The translations under genes and the position numbers were made by a program. This document shows positions 1-7,300 of a stretch of 29,215 bases of DNA, piece by piece. This stretch comes from Acidimicrobiales bacterium (GTDB taxonomy: Bacteria; Actinomycetota; Acidimicrobiia; Acidimicrobiales; Ilumatobacteraceae). The DNA lies in assembly GCA_030830415.1 (NCBI GenBank), contig JAURNB010000065.1, forward strand, positions 1 to 29,215, given 5' to 3'. The notes under the pieces were generated by a model. That model was not told where the DNA came from and searched no databases. It was given only the letters and a program-made list of their open reading frames with translations. Within the stretch, counting starts at the first letter, position 1, and the number at the start of each line of letters is the position of its first letter.

Positions 1-114
1 AATATGACGGTGGAGTTGGGTAAGCCCATTGCTATGGATGAGGGTTTGCGTTTCGCTATTCGTGAGGGTGGCCGTACTGTTGGTGCTGGTCGAGTCACAA
101 AGATCCTGAAGTAA
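1..114 (+). CDS. tuf: Elongation factor Tu, copy 1 (3' end only)
   Basis: The window opens inside a reading frame that encodes the last 37 residues of EF-Tu (domain 3, ending GAGRVTKILK) and stops with TAA. These 114 bases are identical, base for base, to the last 114 bases of the complete tuf gene ending at 16337; the two sequences diverge immediately after the stop codon. EF-Tu carries aminoacyl-tRNA to the ribosome as a GTP ternary complex. The 5' part lies outside the window, so whether this copy is intact cannot be seen. It sits upstream of rpmG, tRNA-Trp and secE, a common place for a second tuf gene in bacteria. Confidence 0.97.
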   Translation, partial: NMTVELGKPIAMDEGLRFAIREGGRTVGAGRVTKILK

Positions 115-166
115 TCCACAGTCCATATTGAATTAATAGAGAAAATCTCAAAGTAAGGGGCCAGTT

Positions 167-331
167 ATGGCAAAGAGTGAGAAGCGGGTGAAAATTACTC
201 TCGAGTGCACAGAGTGCAAAGAGCGTAACTACATCACCATGAAGTCCAAGGTAAATGACCGTGAGCGCCTAGAAATGAAGAAATACTGCGCCCGCGATCG
301 TCGTCATACCAACCATAAGGAGACTCGTTAG
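167..331 (+). CDS. rpmG: 50S ribosomal protein L33 (bL33)
   Basis: This 54-residue frame starts MAKSEKRVKITLECTECK and ends HKETR, the length and ends of bacterial L33, a small large-subunit protein near the E site. An AAGGGG-type ribosome-binding site lies about 8 bases before the ATG. The zinc ribbon of classical L33 has two CxxC knuckles; here the first is intact (C14, C17) but the second reads C41-A-R-D44, so the fourth cysteine is an aspartate. It lies between tuf and tRNA-Trp/secE, as in many actinobacteria and other phyla. The gene is too short for simple length-based ORF calling but the family match is clear. Confidence 0.96.
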   Translation: MAKSEKRVKITLECTECKERNYITMKSKVNDRERLEMKKYCARDRRHTNHKETR

Positions 332-357
332 GCCACTGATAGCCTGACCCCTTCATT

Positions 358-430
358 AGGGCAGTAGCTCAGCTGGTAGAGCGCCGGTCTCCAAAACCGA
401 TGGTCGGGGGTTCAAATCCCTCCTGCCCTG
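358..430 (+). tRNA. trnW: tRNA-Trp (CCA anticodon)
   Basis: The 73-nt cloverleaf folds by eye. The acceptor stem is 358-364 with 423-429 (seven pairs). The D stem is 367-370 with 379-382. The anticodon arm is 384-388 with 396-400, carrying anticodon CCA at 391-393. The T arm is 406-410 with 418-422 around the loop TTCAAAT, and the discriminator base is G430. The first anticodon-stem pair (C384/A400) is a mismatch. The 3' CCA is not encoded. Placement just before secE and nusG is conserved in many bacteria, and the tRNA is probably processed out of a transcript shared with rpmG and secE. Confidence 0.96.
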
Positions 431-475
431 CAAAAGACCAATTGAATCAATAACGAAAAGACAGAACAAAAAACA

Positions 476-784
476 ATGTCGACTCAAGACCTCAACCGAG
501 AACAAAAGCGCGCGATGAAGCGCCAGGGTGCCCTGAATGATCAGGGCGTCCCGGTTCGTGCTGCTCGTACGGGTCCTAGCAAAAATGTCAACAAAGAGCG
601 CACCAGCCCCATCACCTATTTACGTGAAGTGCGTGAAGAGATGCGCAAGGTTGCATGGCCTACGTGGCCTGAAGTGCGCAAGTACTCCATTGTTGTGCTC
701 ATCACCGTAGTGATATTCACCTCCATCGTTGGCGGACTCGATGCATTATTCGGTTTCTTCTCCAGCTGGCTTTACAAGGACTAG
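476..784 (+). CDS. secE: Preprotein translocase subunit SecE
   Basis: SecE clamps the SecY channel and is essential for protein export across the cytoplasmic membrane. The 102-residue product has a charged, soluble N-terminal region (about 1-45). This is followed by the conserved amphipathic stretch with VREEMRKVAWPTWPEV (about 52-67) and one transmembrane helix (about 70-95). This is the single-span SecE typical of most bacteria rather than the three-span Enterobacterial form. It follows tRNA-Trp and is 12 bases upstream of nusG, the classical secE-nusG pair. No strong Shine-Dalgarno is visible before the ATG; the upstream sequence is A-rich. Confidence 0.97.
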   Translation: MSTQDLNREQKRAMKRQGALNDQGVPVRAARTGPSKNVNKERTSPITYLREVREEMRKVAWPTWPEVRKYSIVVLITVVIFTSIVGGLDALFGFFSSWLYKD

Positions 785-796
785 TAGGAATTTTTC

Positions 797-1507
797 ATGA
801 GCGATAATTTTCTTCTCAATATGGGCAAGTCGTCTGAAGGCGACGTCCTTGACGATGCAGTAGCAACAGAAGTTGTCGATGCATCATTCGACCTCACTAC
901 AAGCGAAGCCGACAGCGATGTCGACGTCGATGAAGCAGAAGTGGAATCAATTTTTTCTAAGCCAGGGCAGTGGTACGTCGTTCACTCACAGTCTGGTTAC
1001 GAGAAAAAAGTTGAACTCAACTTGAAGTCACGCATCTCGTCAATGCAAATGGAACACCGCATCTACGAAGTCGTCATTCCTATGGAAGACGCAGTGGAGT
1101 TCAAAAAAGGTCAAAAGCAAATTGTTCAGCGCAAAGTGTTCCCCGGCTATTTGTTGGTGCGTTGCGAAATGGACGATGAATCATGGTTCTGTATTCGCAA
1201 CACTCCCGGAATCACGGGTTTTGTTGGTCAGAGCCACAAAGGTCAAAAACCAACACCATTGTCGCGACGTGAAGTGGAAACCTTCCTCTCAACTAAGGGC
1301 GACGGCAAGGCTGCGCCAAAGCGCAAGTCACCAAAACTCGAACACGAAGTCGGCGAGAGCGTACGCGTGAAAGAAGGCCCATTTGCCGACTTCACTGGCG
1401 TCATCGACGACATCAACGTCGATCATATGAAGTTGAAAGTTCTCGTCAATATCTTTGGCCGCGAAACCATCGTCGAGATGGATTTCAGTCAAGTAGCGAA
1501 ACTCTAA
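797..1507 (+). CDS. nusG: Transcription termination/antitermination factor NusG
   Basis: NusG binds RNA polymerase and links it to Rho or the ribosome. The 236-residue protein has an N-terminal extension (about 1-55) rich in Asp and Glu. Then comes the NGN domain starting at W59 (WYVVHSQSGYEKK), with the conserved FPGYLLV and TPGITGFVG segments. A C-terminal KOW domain follows (VKEGPFADFTGVID, ending at residue 236). The extension makes it longer than the roughly 180-residue E. coli protein; actinobacterial NusG proteins also often carry such a tail. An AGGAA ribosome-binding site sits about 6 bases before the ATG. It forms a transcription unit with secE. Confidence 0.97.
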   Translation: MSDNFLLNMGKSSEGDVLDDAVATEVVDASFDLTTSEADSDVDVDEAEVESIFSKPGQWYVVHSQSGYEKKVELNLKSRISSMQMEHRIYEVVIPMEDAVEFKKGQKQIVQRKVFPGYLLVRCEMDDESWFCIRNTPGITGFVGQSHKGQKPTPLSRREVETFLSTKGDGKAAPKRKSPKLEHEVGESVRVKEGPFADFTGVIDDINVDHMKLKVLVNIFGRETIVEMDFSQVAKL

Positions 1508-1549
1508 ATAGCGGAACTCACAGTAGAAGGCCAATAAGGAAACACAGTC

Positions 1550-1975
1550 ATGGCAAAAAAGAAACTTGCAGCAATCGTAAAGATTCAGATCCCCGCAGGA
1601 AAAGCAACACCTGCGCCACCAGTGGGTACCGCACTCGGACCCCACGGCATCGCCATCATGGACTTCGTGAAGCAGTACAACGCTGCAACCGAAGCTCAAG
1701 CAGGAACCATTATTCCTGTCGAGATCAGCATCTTTGAAGATCGTTCGTTCACCTTCGTTTTGAAGACACCACCAACACCAGTGTTGTTGCGTCAAAAAGC
1801 TGGTATCGAAAAGGCCTCGTCAACTCCTGGTAAAGCAGTTGCAGGAACGGTGACAGAAACAGACATTGAAGAAGTCGCCAAAATCAAAATGCCAGACCTC
1901 AACGCATACGACCTTGAAGCTGCAAAAATGCAGGTTCGTGGTACCGCGCGTTCAATGGGTTTGAAAATCGTTTAA
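1550..1975 (+). CDS. rplK: 50S ribosomal protein L11 (uL11)
   Basis: L11 binds the GTPase-associated region of 23S rRNA, contacts EF-G and EF-Tu, and is needed for RelA activation and thiostrepton binding. The 141-residue product has the proline-rich N-terminal domain (P21, P23, P24). It also has the rRNA-binding C-terminal domain with RSFTFVLKTPP and the terminal GTARSMGLKIV. Three positions in the usually very conserved PVGPALGQHGVNIMEF segment differ: T27, P31 and A35. An AAGGAAA site precedes the ATG. It is followed by rplA, the standard L11 operon pair, which in many bacteria is feedback-regulated by L1. Confidence 0.98.
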   Translation: MAKKKLAAIVKIQIPAGKATPAPPVGTALGPHGIAIMDFVKQYNAATEAQAGTIIPVEISIFEDRSFTFVLKTPPTPVLLRQKAGIEKASSTPGKAVAGTVTETDIEEVAKIKMPDLNAYDLEAAKMQVRGTARSMGLKIV

Positions 1976-2042
1976 GTAATACATTCACACCGGTTCGACC
2001 AAGACAACCTCGCTTGGCAACCCAACATATGAGGGAGGCTTT

Positions 2043-2753
2043 ATGCCAGTTAAAGGAAGCTTAGGAAAAAAGTACAAGGCTGCAATTGCTGCGTACGATC
2101 GCGAAGAACTGTTCAGCCCATTAGAGGCTGCAGAGATCGTGAAGAAGTCTGCAAAGGCAAAATTCGACGAGAGCGTTGAAGTTGCCGTGCGTTTGGGTGT
2201 TGACCCACGTAAAGCAGAGCAAATGATTCGAGGCACCGTTGCGTTGCCATCAGGTACTGGTAAGACCGTACGTATTGCTGTGTTCGCAGCTGGCGATGCC
2301 GCTCAAGCTGCACGCGATGCTGGTGCCGAACTCGTTGGCGCCGATGAACTTGCTGCTGAAATTGAAAAAGGCAACATGGACTTCGACTTGGCCATCGCCA
2401 CCCCCGACATGATGCCACTCGTTGGTCGCTTGGGCCGTGTGCTCGGACCACGTGGTCTCATGCCAAACCCCAAGACCGGCACCGTGACCCAAGATGTTGG
2501 CCGTGCCGTGAGTGAATTCAAAGGCGGCAAGGTGGAATACCGCACCGACCGTTACGGCAACGTGCACGTTCCTATTGGCAAGGCAAGCTTCTCCACCGCA
2601 GATCTTGCCAACAACCTTCTCGCCGTGCTCGATGAAATTCAGCGCGCCAAGCCAGCAGCATCAAAAGGCAAGTATTTGCGCAAGATCGTCATTGCCAGCA
2701 CCATGGGCCCTGGCGTGAAGATCGATACCAACCGTTTGAAGCCAGAAGCATAA
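2043..2753 (+). CDS. rplA: 50S ribosomal protein L1 (uL1)
   Basis: L1 forms the mobile stalk that helps release deacylated tRNA from the E site and represses translation of its own operon in many bacteria. The 236-residue sequence has the usual two-domain organisation, with conserved GTVALPSGTGKTVRIAVFA, the LGPRGLMPNPKTGTVT core (about 138-154) and the terminal MGPGVKID. Length matches the family. A strong GGGAGG ribosome-binding site lies 6 bases before the ATG. The 67-base gap after rplK holds no further gene. I see nothing unusual in the residues. Confidence 0.98.
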   Translation: MPVKGSLGKKYKAAIAAYDREELFSPLEAAEIVKKSAKAKFDESVEVAVRLGVDPRKAEQMIRGTVALPSGTGKTVRIAVFAAGDAAQAARDAGAELVGADELAAEIEKGNMDFDLAIATPDMMPLVGRLGRVLGPRGLMPNPKTGTVTQDVGRAVSEFKGGKVEYRTDRYGNVHVPIGKASFSTADLANNLLAVLDEIQRAKPAASKGKYLRKIVIASTMGPGVKIDTNRLKPEA

Positions 2754-3024
2754 AAAGTTTGCAATTCGGCATTTGCCGATAGCGTCACACATCTACATAA
2801 CCGTTCGGTTACTCGCCAAAGACATCTGGCTTGTGCGCAAGCACAATTAAGAGAGCAGCAATTGGGCTCTACCAGAAGAGGCGGACAACTTTCGGACACA
2901 GAACCACAGATCTTGCGATCTCGTGGTGTGTTCAAAGGGCGTTCGCAATTGCGGGCGCCGTGCGACCACACACACGATAGAGCGCAAGCCGAGTCGTGTC
3001 CGAGAGAAAAATAAGGAGGTGAAA
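2754..3024 (+). promoter_or_regulatory. Structured rplJ leader (L10-leader candidate)
   Basis: A 271-base gap between rplA and rplJ is unusually long for this cluster and rich in inverted repeats. Hairpins visible by eye are 2766-2771/2774-2779, 2799-2803/2806-2810 and 2829-2833/2838-2842. A longer one pairs 2904-2912 with 2917-2926 (nine pairs, one bulged C, TTGC loop), and 2972-2977/2994-2999 lies just before the ribosome-binding site. In many bacteria the L10 or L10-L12 complex binds an mRNA leader at this exact position and represses rplJL. Position and structure support that reading here; I could not match the sequence to a covariance model. No protein-coding gene is visible in the stretch. 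Confidence 0.55.
2773..2801 (+). promoter_or_regulatory. Possible promoter for rplJL
   Basis: TTGCCG (2773-2778) is separated by 17 bases from CATAAC (2796-2801). Each box matches 4 of 6 bases of the sigma70/sigmaA consensus. It lies 20 bases after the rplA stop, ahead of the long rplJ leader, where an internal promoter is known in other bacteria. The match is weak and could be chance. Confidence 0.25.
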
Positions 3025-3555
3025 ATGACTTCTACAAGCATCCGTTCCGAGAAAGTCGCCGTGGTGTCCGAGGTTCGGGAAAAGTTGGCAGCATCTGATG
3101 CAGCCATCGTGACCGAGTACCGAGGAATGACCGTGGCTGCACTAGCTCAACTACGTCGTGAACTGCGCAAGTCCGGTGCCGAGTACAAGGTGTACAAAAA
3201 CACATTGGCTCGTTTTGCCGCTCGTGAAGCAGGCTACGAAGGCCTCGAATCAATGCTGGTGGGCCCATCGGCCATTGTTTTTGTGAAAGGCGATGCTGCA
3301 GCTGCAGCAAAAGCACTTCGCGAACAGGCCAAGGCAAACCCACTCCTCATCGTCAAAGGCGGTGTGGTGGGAACCTCCACATTGTCGAAAAAAGATCTCG
3401 ACGTTTTGGCAGATCTGCCACCACGCGAAGTATTGCTGGCCCAGTTCGCTGGTGCCCTGCAGGCTCCGCTCGTCAAGACCGCAGGTCTCTTGCAGGCACT
3501 GCCTCGCAATATGGCATACGGCTTGAAGGCGCTCGTCGACCAAAAAGCTGCTTAA
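3025..3555 (+). CDS. rplJ: 50S ribosomal protein L10 (uL10)
   Basis: L10 anchors L12 dimers to the ribosomal stalk base. I place the start at the ATG at 3025, giving 176 residues beginning MTSTSIRSEKVAVVSEVREK. It is preceded at the right distance by a textbook AAGGAGGTG site, and the protein aligns from here with family L10. The frame stays open upstream to a GTG at 2923, but that would add about 34 residues with no family resemblance and would overlap the structured leader. The conserved region VTEYRGMTVAALAQLRRELR and the C-terminal L12-binding helix (about 130-176) are present. It is followed by rplL. Confidence 0.97.
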   Translation: MTSTSIRSEKVAVVSEVREKLAASDAAIVTEYRGMTVAALAQLRRELRKSGAEYKVYKNTLARFAAREAGYEGLESMLVGPSAIVFVKGDAAAAAKALREQAKANPLLIVKGGVVGTSTLSKKDLDVLADLPPREVLLAQFAGALQAPLVKTAGLLQALPRNMAYGLKALVDQKAA

Positions 3556-3596
3556 TTCATTCATTTTCATTCATTTTTAACCAAAAAATCAGTTTT

Positions 3597-3608
3597 CTCC
3601 CGCGGGAG
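3597..3608. repeat. Perfect 12-base palindrome before rplL
   Basis: CTCCCGCGGGAG is a perfect inverted repeat in the 77-base rplJ-rplL gap, just upstream of the rplL AAGGAG site. It follows a run of ATTCATT-like direct repeats (about 3555-3578) and an A/T-rich stretch. It could be an mRNA hairpin or an RNase processing site that sets the higher L12 dosage, but there is no direct evidence for a role. Confidence 0.4.
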
Positions 3609-3632
3609 ATCTACACAAGGAGATAGAGCAAC

Positions 3633-4016
3633 ATGGCTCTTAGCAAAGAAGACATCCTCGACGGCATTTCAGCCCTCACCGTTATTGAACTCAAAGAACT
3701 CCTCGATGCATTCGAAGAGCGCTTTGGCGTGACCGCAGCTGCTCCAGCAGCTGTTGCAGTTGCTGCAGTCGCCGGTGGCGGCGGAGCTGCTGCAGAAGAA
3801 GAGCAAGACGAGTTCGACGTCATCTTGAAAGATGGCGGCGCCCAGAAGATCCAGGTCATCAAGGTTGTGCGCGAGCTCACCAGCCTGGGCTTGAAGGAAG
3901 CAAAAGACCTCGTTGACGGTGCACCAAAGGCCGTTCTCGAGAAGGTCAGCAAAGACGATGCCGCCAAGGCAAAAGCCAAGCTTGAAGAAGCTGGCGCAGG
4001 CGTCGAAGTCAAATAA
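3633..4016 (+). CDS. rplL: 50S ribosomal protein L7/L12 (bL12)
   Basis: L12 is the multicopy stalk protein that recruits and activates the translational GTPases. The 127-residue product shows the three classical parts. These are the N-terminal dimerisation domain (about 1-32, SKEDILDGISALTVIELKEL), an Ala/Gly-rich flexible hinge (about 33-55), and the C-terminal factor-binding domain (about 58-127). The last contains KIQVIKVVRELTSLGLKEAKDLVDGAPK. Strong AAGGAG site before the ATG. It ends the L10 operon and is followed by a hairpin that may reduce read-through into rpoB. Confidence 0.99.
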   Translation: MALSKEDILDGISALTVIELKELLDAFEERFGVTAAAPAAVAVAAVAGGGGAAAEEEQDEFDVILKDGGAQKIQVIKVVRELTSLGLKEAKDLVDGAPKAVLEKVSKDDAAKAKAKLEEAGAGVEVK

Positions 4017-4060
4017 GACCAAAATTCATATTTTCCTGGCATGTCGCCGGGCGGAGTGGC

Positions 4061-4096
4061 AATACCTCGGGCGCAAGCCCGGGGTATTTGCTTTTT
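4061..4096 (+). terminator. Intrinsic terminator/attenuator between rplL and rpoB
   Basis: A 12-pair stem (4061-4072 with 4077-4088, one G-T pair) closes on a GCAA tetraloop of the stable GNRA class. It is followed by TTTGC and then five T residues at 4092-4096. A smaller hairpin (4035-4040/4046-4051) precedes it. In other bacteria a partial terminator at this place lowers rpoBC expression relative to the ribosomal proteins; the same role is inferred here. Confidence 0.85.
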
Positions 4097-4120
4097 CTGG
4101 CCTGAAAAGGTCGGAAATGC

Positions 4121-4149
4121 TTGACTCGGAGCACAAACAGGCTTATCTT
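4121..4149 (+). promoter_or_regulatory. sigma70/sigmaA-type promoter for rpoBC
   Basis: TTGACT (4121-4126) and TATCTT (4144-4149) are separated by exactly 17 bases, the best promoter match I see in the window. It lies directly after the rplL terminator, so rpoBC probably has its own promoter as well as any read-through. The expected start is near 4156, leaving a leader of about 185 bases. Confidence 0.7.
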
Positions 4150-4340
4150 GCCCCCCGACGGGTAATCGGGAGCTTCCACAGAGGTTCTGGCCAAGATTCG
4201 CCCGATTTTTTGCCCACCCTTGATCATTTGCGTGGGGTGGCGGTAGCCTGCTCTGTTGCCGTGTGCTTTTGTTTGTCATCATTTTCTATGTTGTCGCAGC
4301 GCACATTTCATCCCCTACCGCTTGCAAACAGGAGTAAATA
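4150..4340 (+). other. Long rpoB leader without a recognised gene
   Basis: This is the rest of the 324-base gap between rplL and rpoB, the only gap over 300 bases. It holds a hairpin at 4154-4158/4166-4170, then a G/T-rich stretch, and ends in a CAGGAG site for rpoB. An 17-codon frame starts at ATG 4288 and its TAG stop overlaps the rpoB GTG start by one base, but it has no ribosome-binding site and may be chance. I see no RNA family that I can name. Confidence 0.5.
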
Positions 4341-7300
4341 GTGGCCTCTCAATCGTTGTCCCGCGATCGGTATTCATTTGCGAATCTTGGCGAAGCTTTA
4401 GAGATCCCCGATCTCATCGCCGTCCAACGCGAAAGTTTTGAATGGTTTGTTCGTCAAGGTCTTGCAGAAGCATTTGCCGACATTTCGCCGATCAAAGACT
4501 TCAGTGGAAATCTTCAACTCGAACTCGAGTTTGACCCCACCGATGAAGACCTCTGCCCACCGCCAAAGTTCACGATGGAAGAGTGCCGCGAACGCGACAT
4601 GTCTTATGCATCGAGCATCTTTGTTCGTGCCCGTTTCTTAAACGGTTACACCGGAGAAATTAAAGAGCAAGTTGTCTTCATGGGTGATTTCCCGAAGATG
4701 ACCGAAAAAGGCACGTTCATCATTAACGGCACCGAGCGCGTTGTTGTTTCGCAGCTCGTGCGTTCTCCTGGCGTTATTTTTGAGCCAGGAGAGCGTTTCC
4801 GTTTGCGTAACTTGTCGAAGCACCAATTGGTCAAGGGCACAATCCACCCTTACCGCGGTGAGTGGCTCGAATTCGACGTTGAACAAAAGCCAGGAAAAGA
4901 CGTTACTGCAGGAACACGTGTTGCTCGTAAGCGTCGCCTGGGTGTTTTCACCATCTTGCGTGCACTTGGCTACGACGAAGAAGGCGCACCAGGCTTCCTC
5001 GACCGTTTCGTTGCACACTTCGATTTCCTTGAAGGACAGTGGGAAAAAGAGCGCAACATTGCGCCAACCCGCGATGAAGCACTTGTTGAAATTTACAAGC
5101 GTGCCCGCCCAGGTGAACCACCAACCTTGGAAAGTGCACGTGCATATTTCGAAAATGCATTCTTTGAAAACCGTCGCTACGACCTCAGCCGCGTCGGTCG
5201 TTACAAGCTCAACCGCAAACTCGGTGCAGAGCTCGAACTCTTGCAAAAGAACTTCGGCCTCACTGCCGATCAGCTCGATTTGCCTGCAGTAGATCAGCCA
5301 GTACTCGCTAAGTGTGAAGTGCTTGCCACTATCTCTTACATGTTGCACCTCGTGAAGCAAGAGCCTGGTTATCGCCTCGACGACCAAGACCACTTCGCTA
5401 ACCGTCGTATTCGTTCTGTTGGTGAACTCATTCAGAACCAGGTGCGTATTGGCTTGTCACGTATGGAGCGTGTTGTTCGTGAACGCATGACCACGCAAGA
5501 CGTTGAAGCAATCACACCGCAAACACTCATCAACATTCGTCCAGTTGTTGCTTCCATTAAAGAGTTCTTCGGAACTTCTCAGTTGTCGCAGTTCATGGAC
5601 CAAGTCAACCCATTGTCTGGGTTAACTCACCGTCGTCGTTTGTCGGCACTCGGACCCGGTGGTCTCTCCCGCGAACGCGCTGGCTTTGAAGTGCGAGACG
5701 TCCACTTCTCTCACTACGGACGTATGTGCCCAATTGAAACGCCAGAAGGTCCAAACATTGGTCTCATTGGTGCACTCAGCACCTTTGCTCGCGTGAACGA
5801 ATTCGGTTTCATCGAGAGCCCATATCGCAAAGTTGTCAACGGTGTTGTCACCGATCAAATTGTTTACATGGCAGCCGACGAAGAAGAGAACTACACACTT
5901 GCTCAGGCAAATACTCCGTTGAATGCCGACGGAACATTTAAGGCCGAGCGCGTGTTGGTGCGTCGCTCTCCACAAACAGCCAGCCTCGAAGACTTGCGCA
6001 AAATGTTGGAGGCCGAGTCATTCTTCGGTGCCACCACCGACATCGCGTTGGTTCCCGGAACCGAAGTTGACTACATGGACGTGTCGCCGAAACAAATTGT
6101 TTCGGTAGCAACCGCACTTATTCCGTTCCTTGAACACGACGACGCAAACCGTGCACTCATGGGTGCCAACATGCAACGTCAAGCAGTTCCACTTATTCGT
6201 GCAGAAGCACCGTATGTCGGAACCGGAATGGAATTGCGCGCAGGCCGTGACGGTGCCGATCTTTTGTTGGCCCTCGACGACGGAACTGTTACAGAAGTTT
6301 CTGGTCGTGGCATCACTGTTCAGTACGACACACTTGGCAAGAAGCGTTACAACCTCGCCAAGTTCCGCCGTTCAAACCAAGACACTTGCATCAACCAAGT
6401 GGTGCGTGTACGTGAAGGACAAAAAGTAAACAAGGGCGACCTCATGGTCGATGGTCCAAGTACCGACCTTGGCGAACTTGCTCTCGGCAAAAACCTGCTC
6501 GTGGCTCTGATGCCATGGGAGGGTTACAACTTCGAAGACGCAATCATCTTGTCTGAGCGTTTGGTGAAAGACGACGTGCTTACTTCCATCCACATTCACG
6601 AGCATGAAGTCGATGCACGCGATACCAAATTGGGTGCAGAAGAAATCAGCCGCGACATTCCTAACTTGTCCGACGACATTCTTCGCGACCTCGATGACCG
6701 CGGCATCATTCGTGTTGGTGCTGAAGTTGGCCCTGGCGATGTGTTGGTGGGCAAAGTAACACCTAAGGGTGAAACAGAACTCACACCAGAAGAGCGTTTG
6801 CTCCGTGCCATCTTTGGTGAAAAAGCTCGCGAAGTTCGTGACACCAGCTTGAAGGTGCCTCACGGCGAAAGCGGAAAAATCATCGACGTCAAAGTGTTCT
6901 CACGTGAGAATGGTGACGAATTACCACCAGGTGTGAACCAACTCGTTCGTGTTTATGTTGCACAGAAGCGCAAAATCAGCGTGGGTGACAAACTCGCAGG
7001 GCGCCACGGTAACAAGGGTGTTATCTCCAAGATTCTTCCTATCGAAGACATGCCATACATGGACGACGGAACTCCTGTCGACATCATCTTGAACCCACTG
7101 GGTGTTCCCTCACGTATGAACGTCGGCCAGGTTCTTGAAGCTCACCTTGGTTATTGCGCACGTTGGGGTTGGACCGATCCAAAAACCAACTCTGGTAACA
7201 CCATTGGTTCTCCAATTCGTGGAACAGAAAAGAAAACGCGTCCAACAACTCCTCCTGCAACTTTCATTGCAACACCAGTATTCGATGGTGCGCATTGGGA

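Noticed and set aside
358..430. tRNA-Trp as a possible pseudogene because of the C384/A400 mismatch and missing CCA
   Set aside because: All other stems and conserved loop bases are intact, a mismatch at the first anticodon-stem pair is tolerated, and CCA is often added after transcription.
2923..3024. Upstream GTG start that would lengthen rplJ by 34 residues
   Set aside because: The extra residues do not resemble L10, the region forms RNA hairpins, and the ATG at 3025 has a near-perfect ribosome-binding site.
3611..4282. A 223-codon open frame on the - strand across rplL
   Set aside because: It is a shadow of rplL caused by the Ala-rich codons; the translation is low-complexity and no ribosome-binding site supports it.
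4638..5393. A 251-codon open frame on the - strand across rpoB
   Set aside because: It lies fully inside the unmistakable rpoB gene, and its composition is typical of an antisense shadow.
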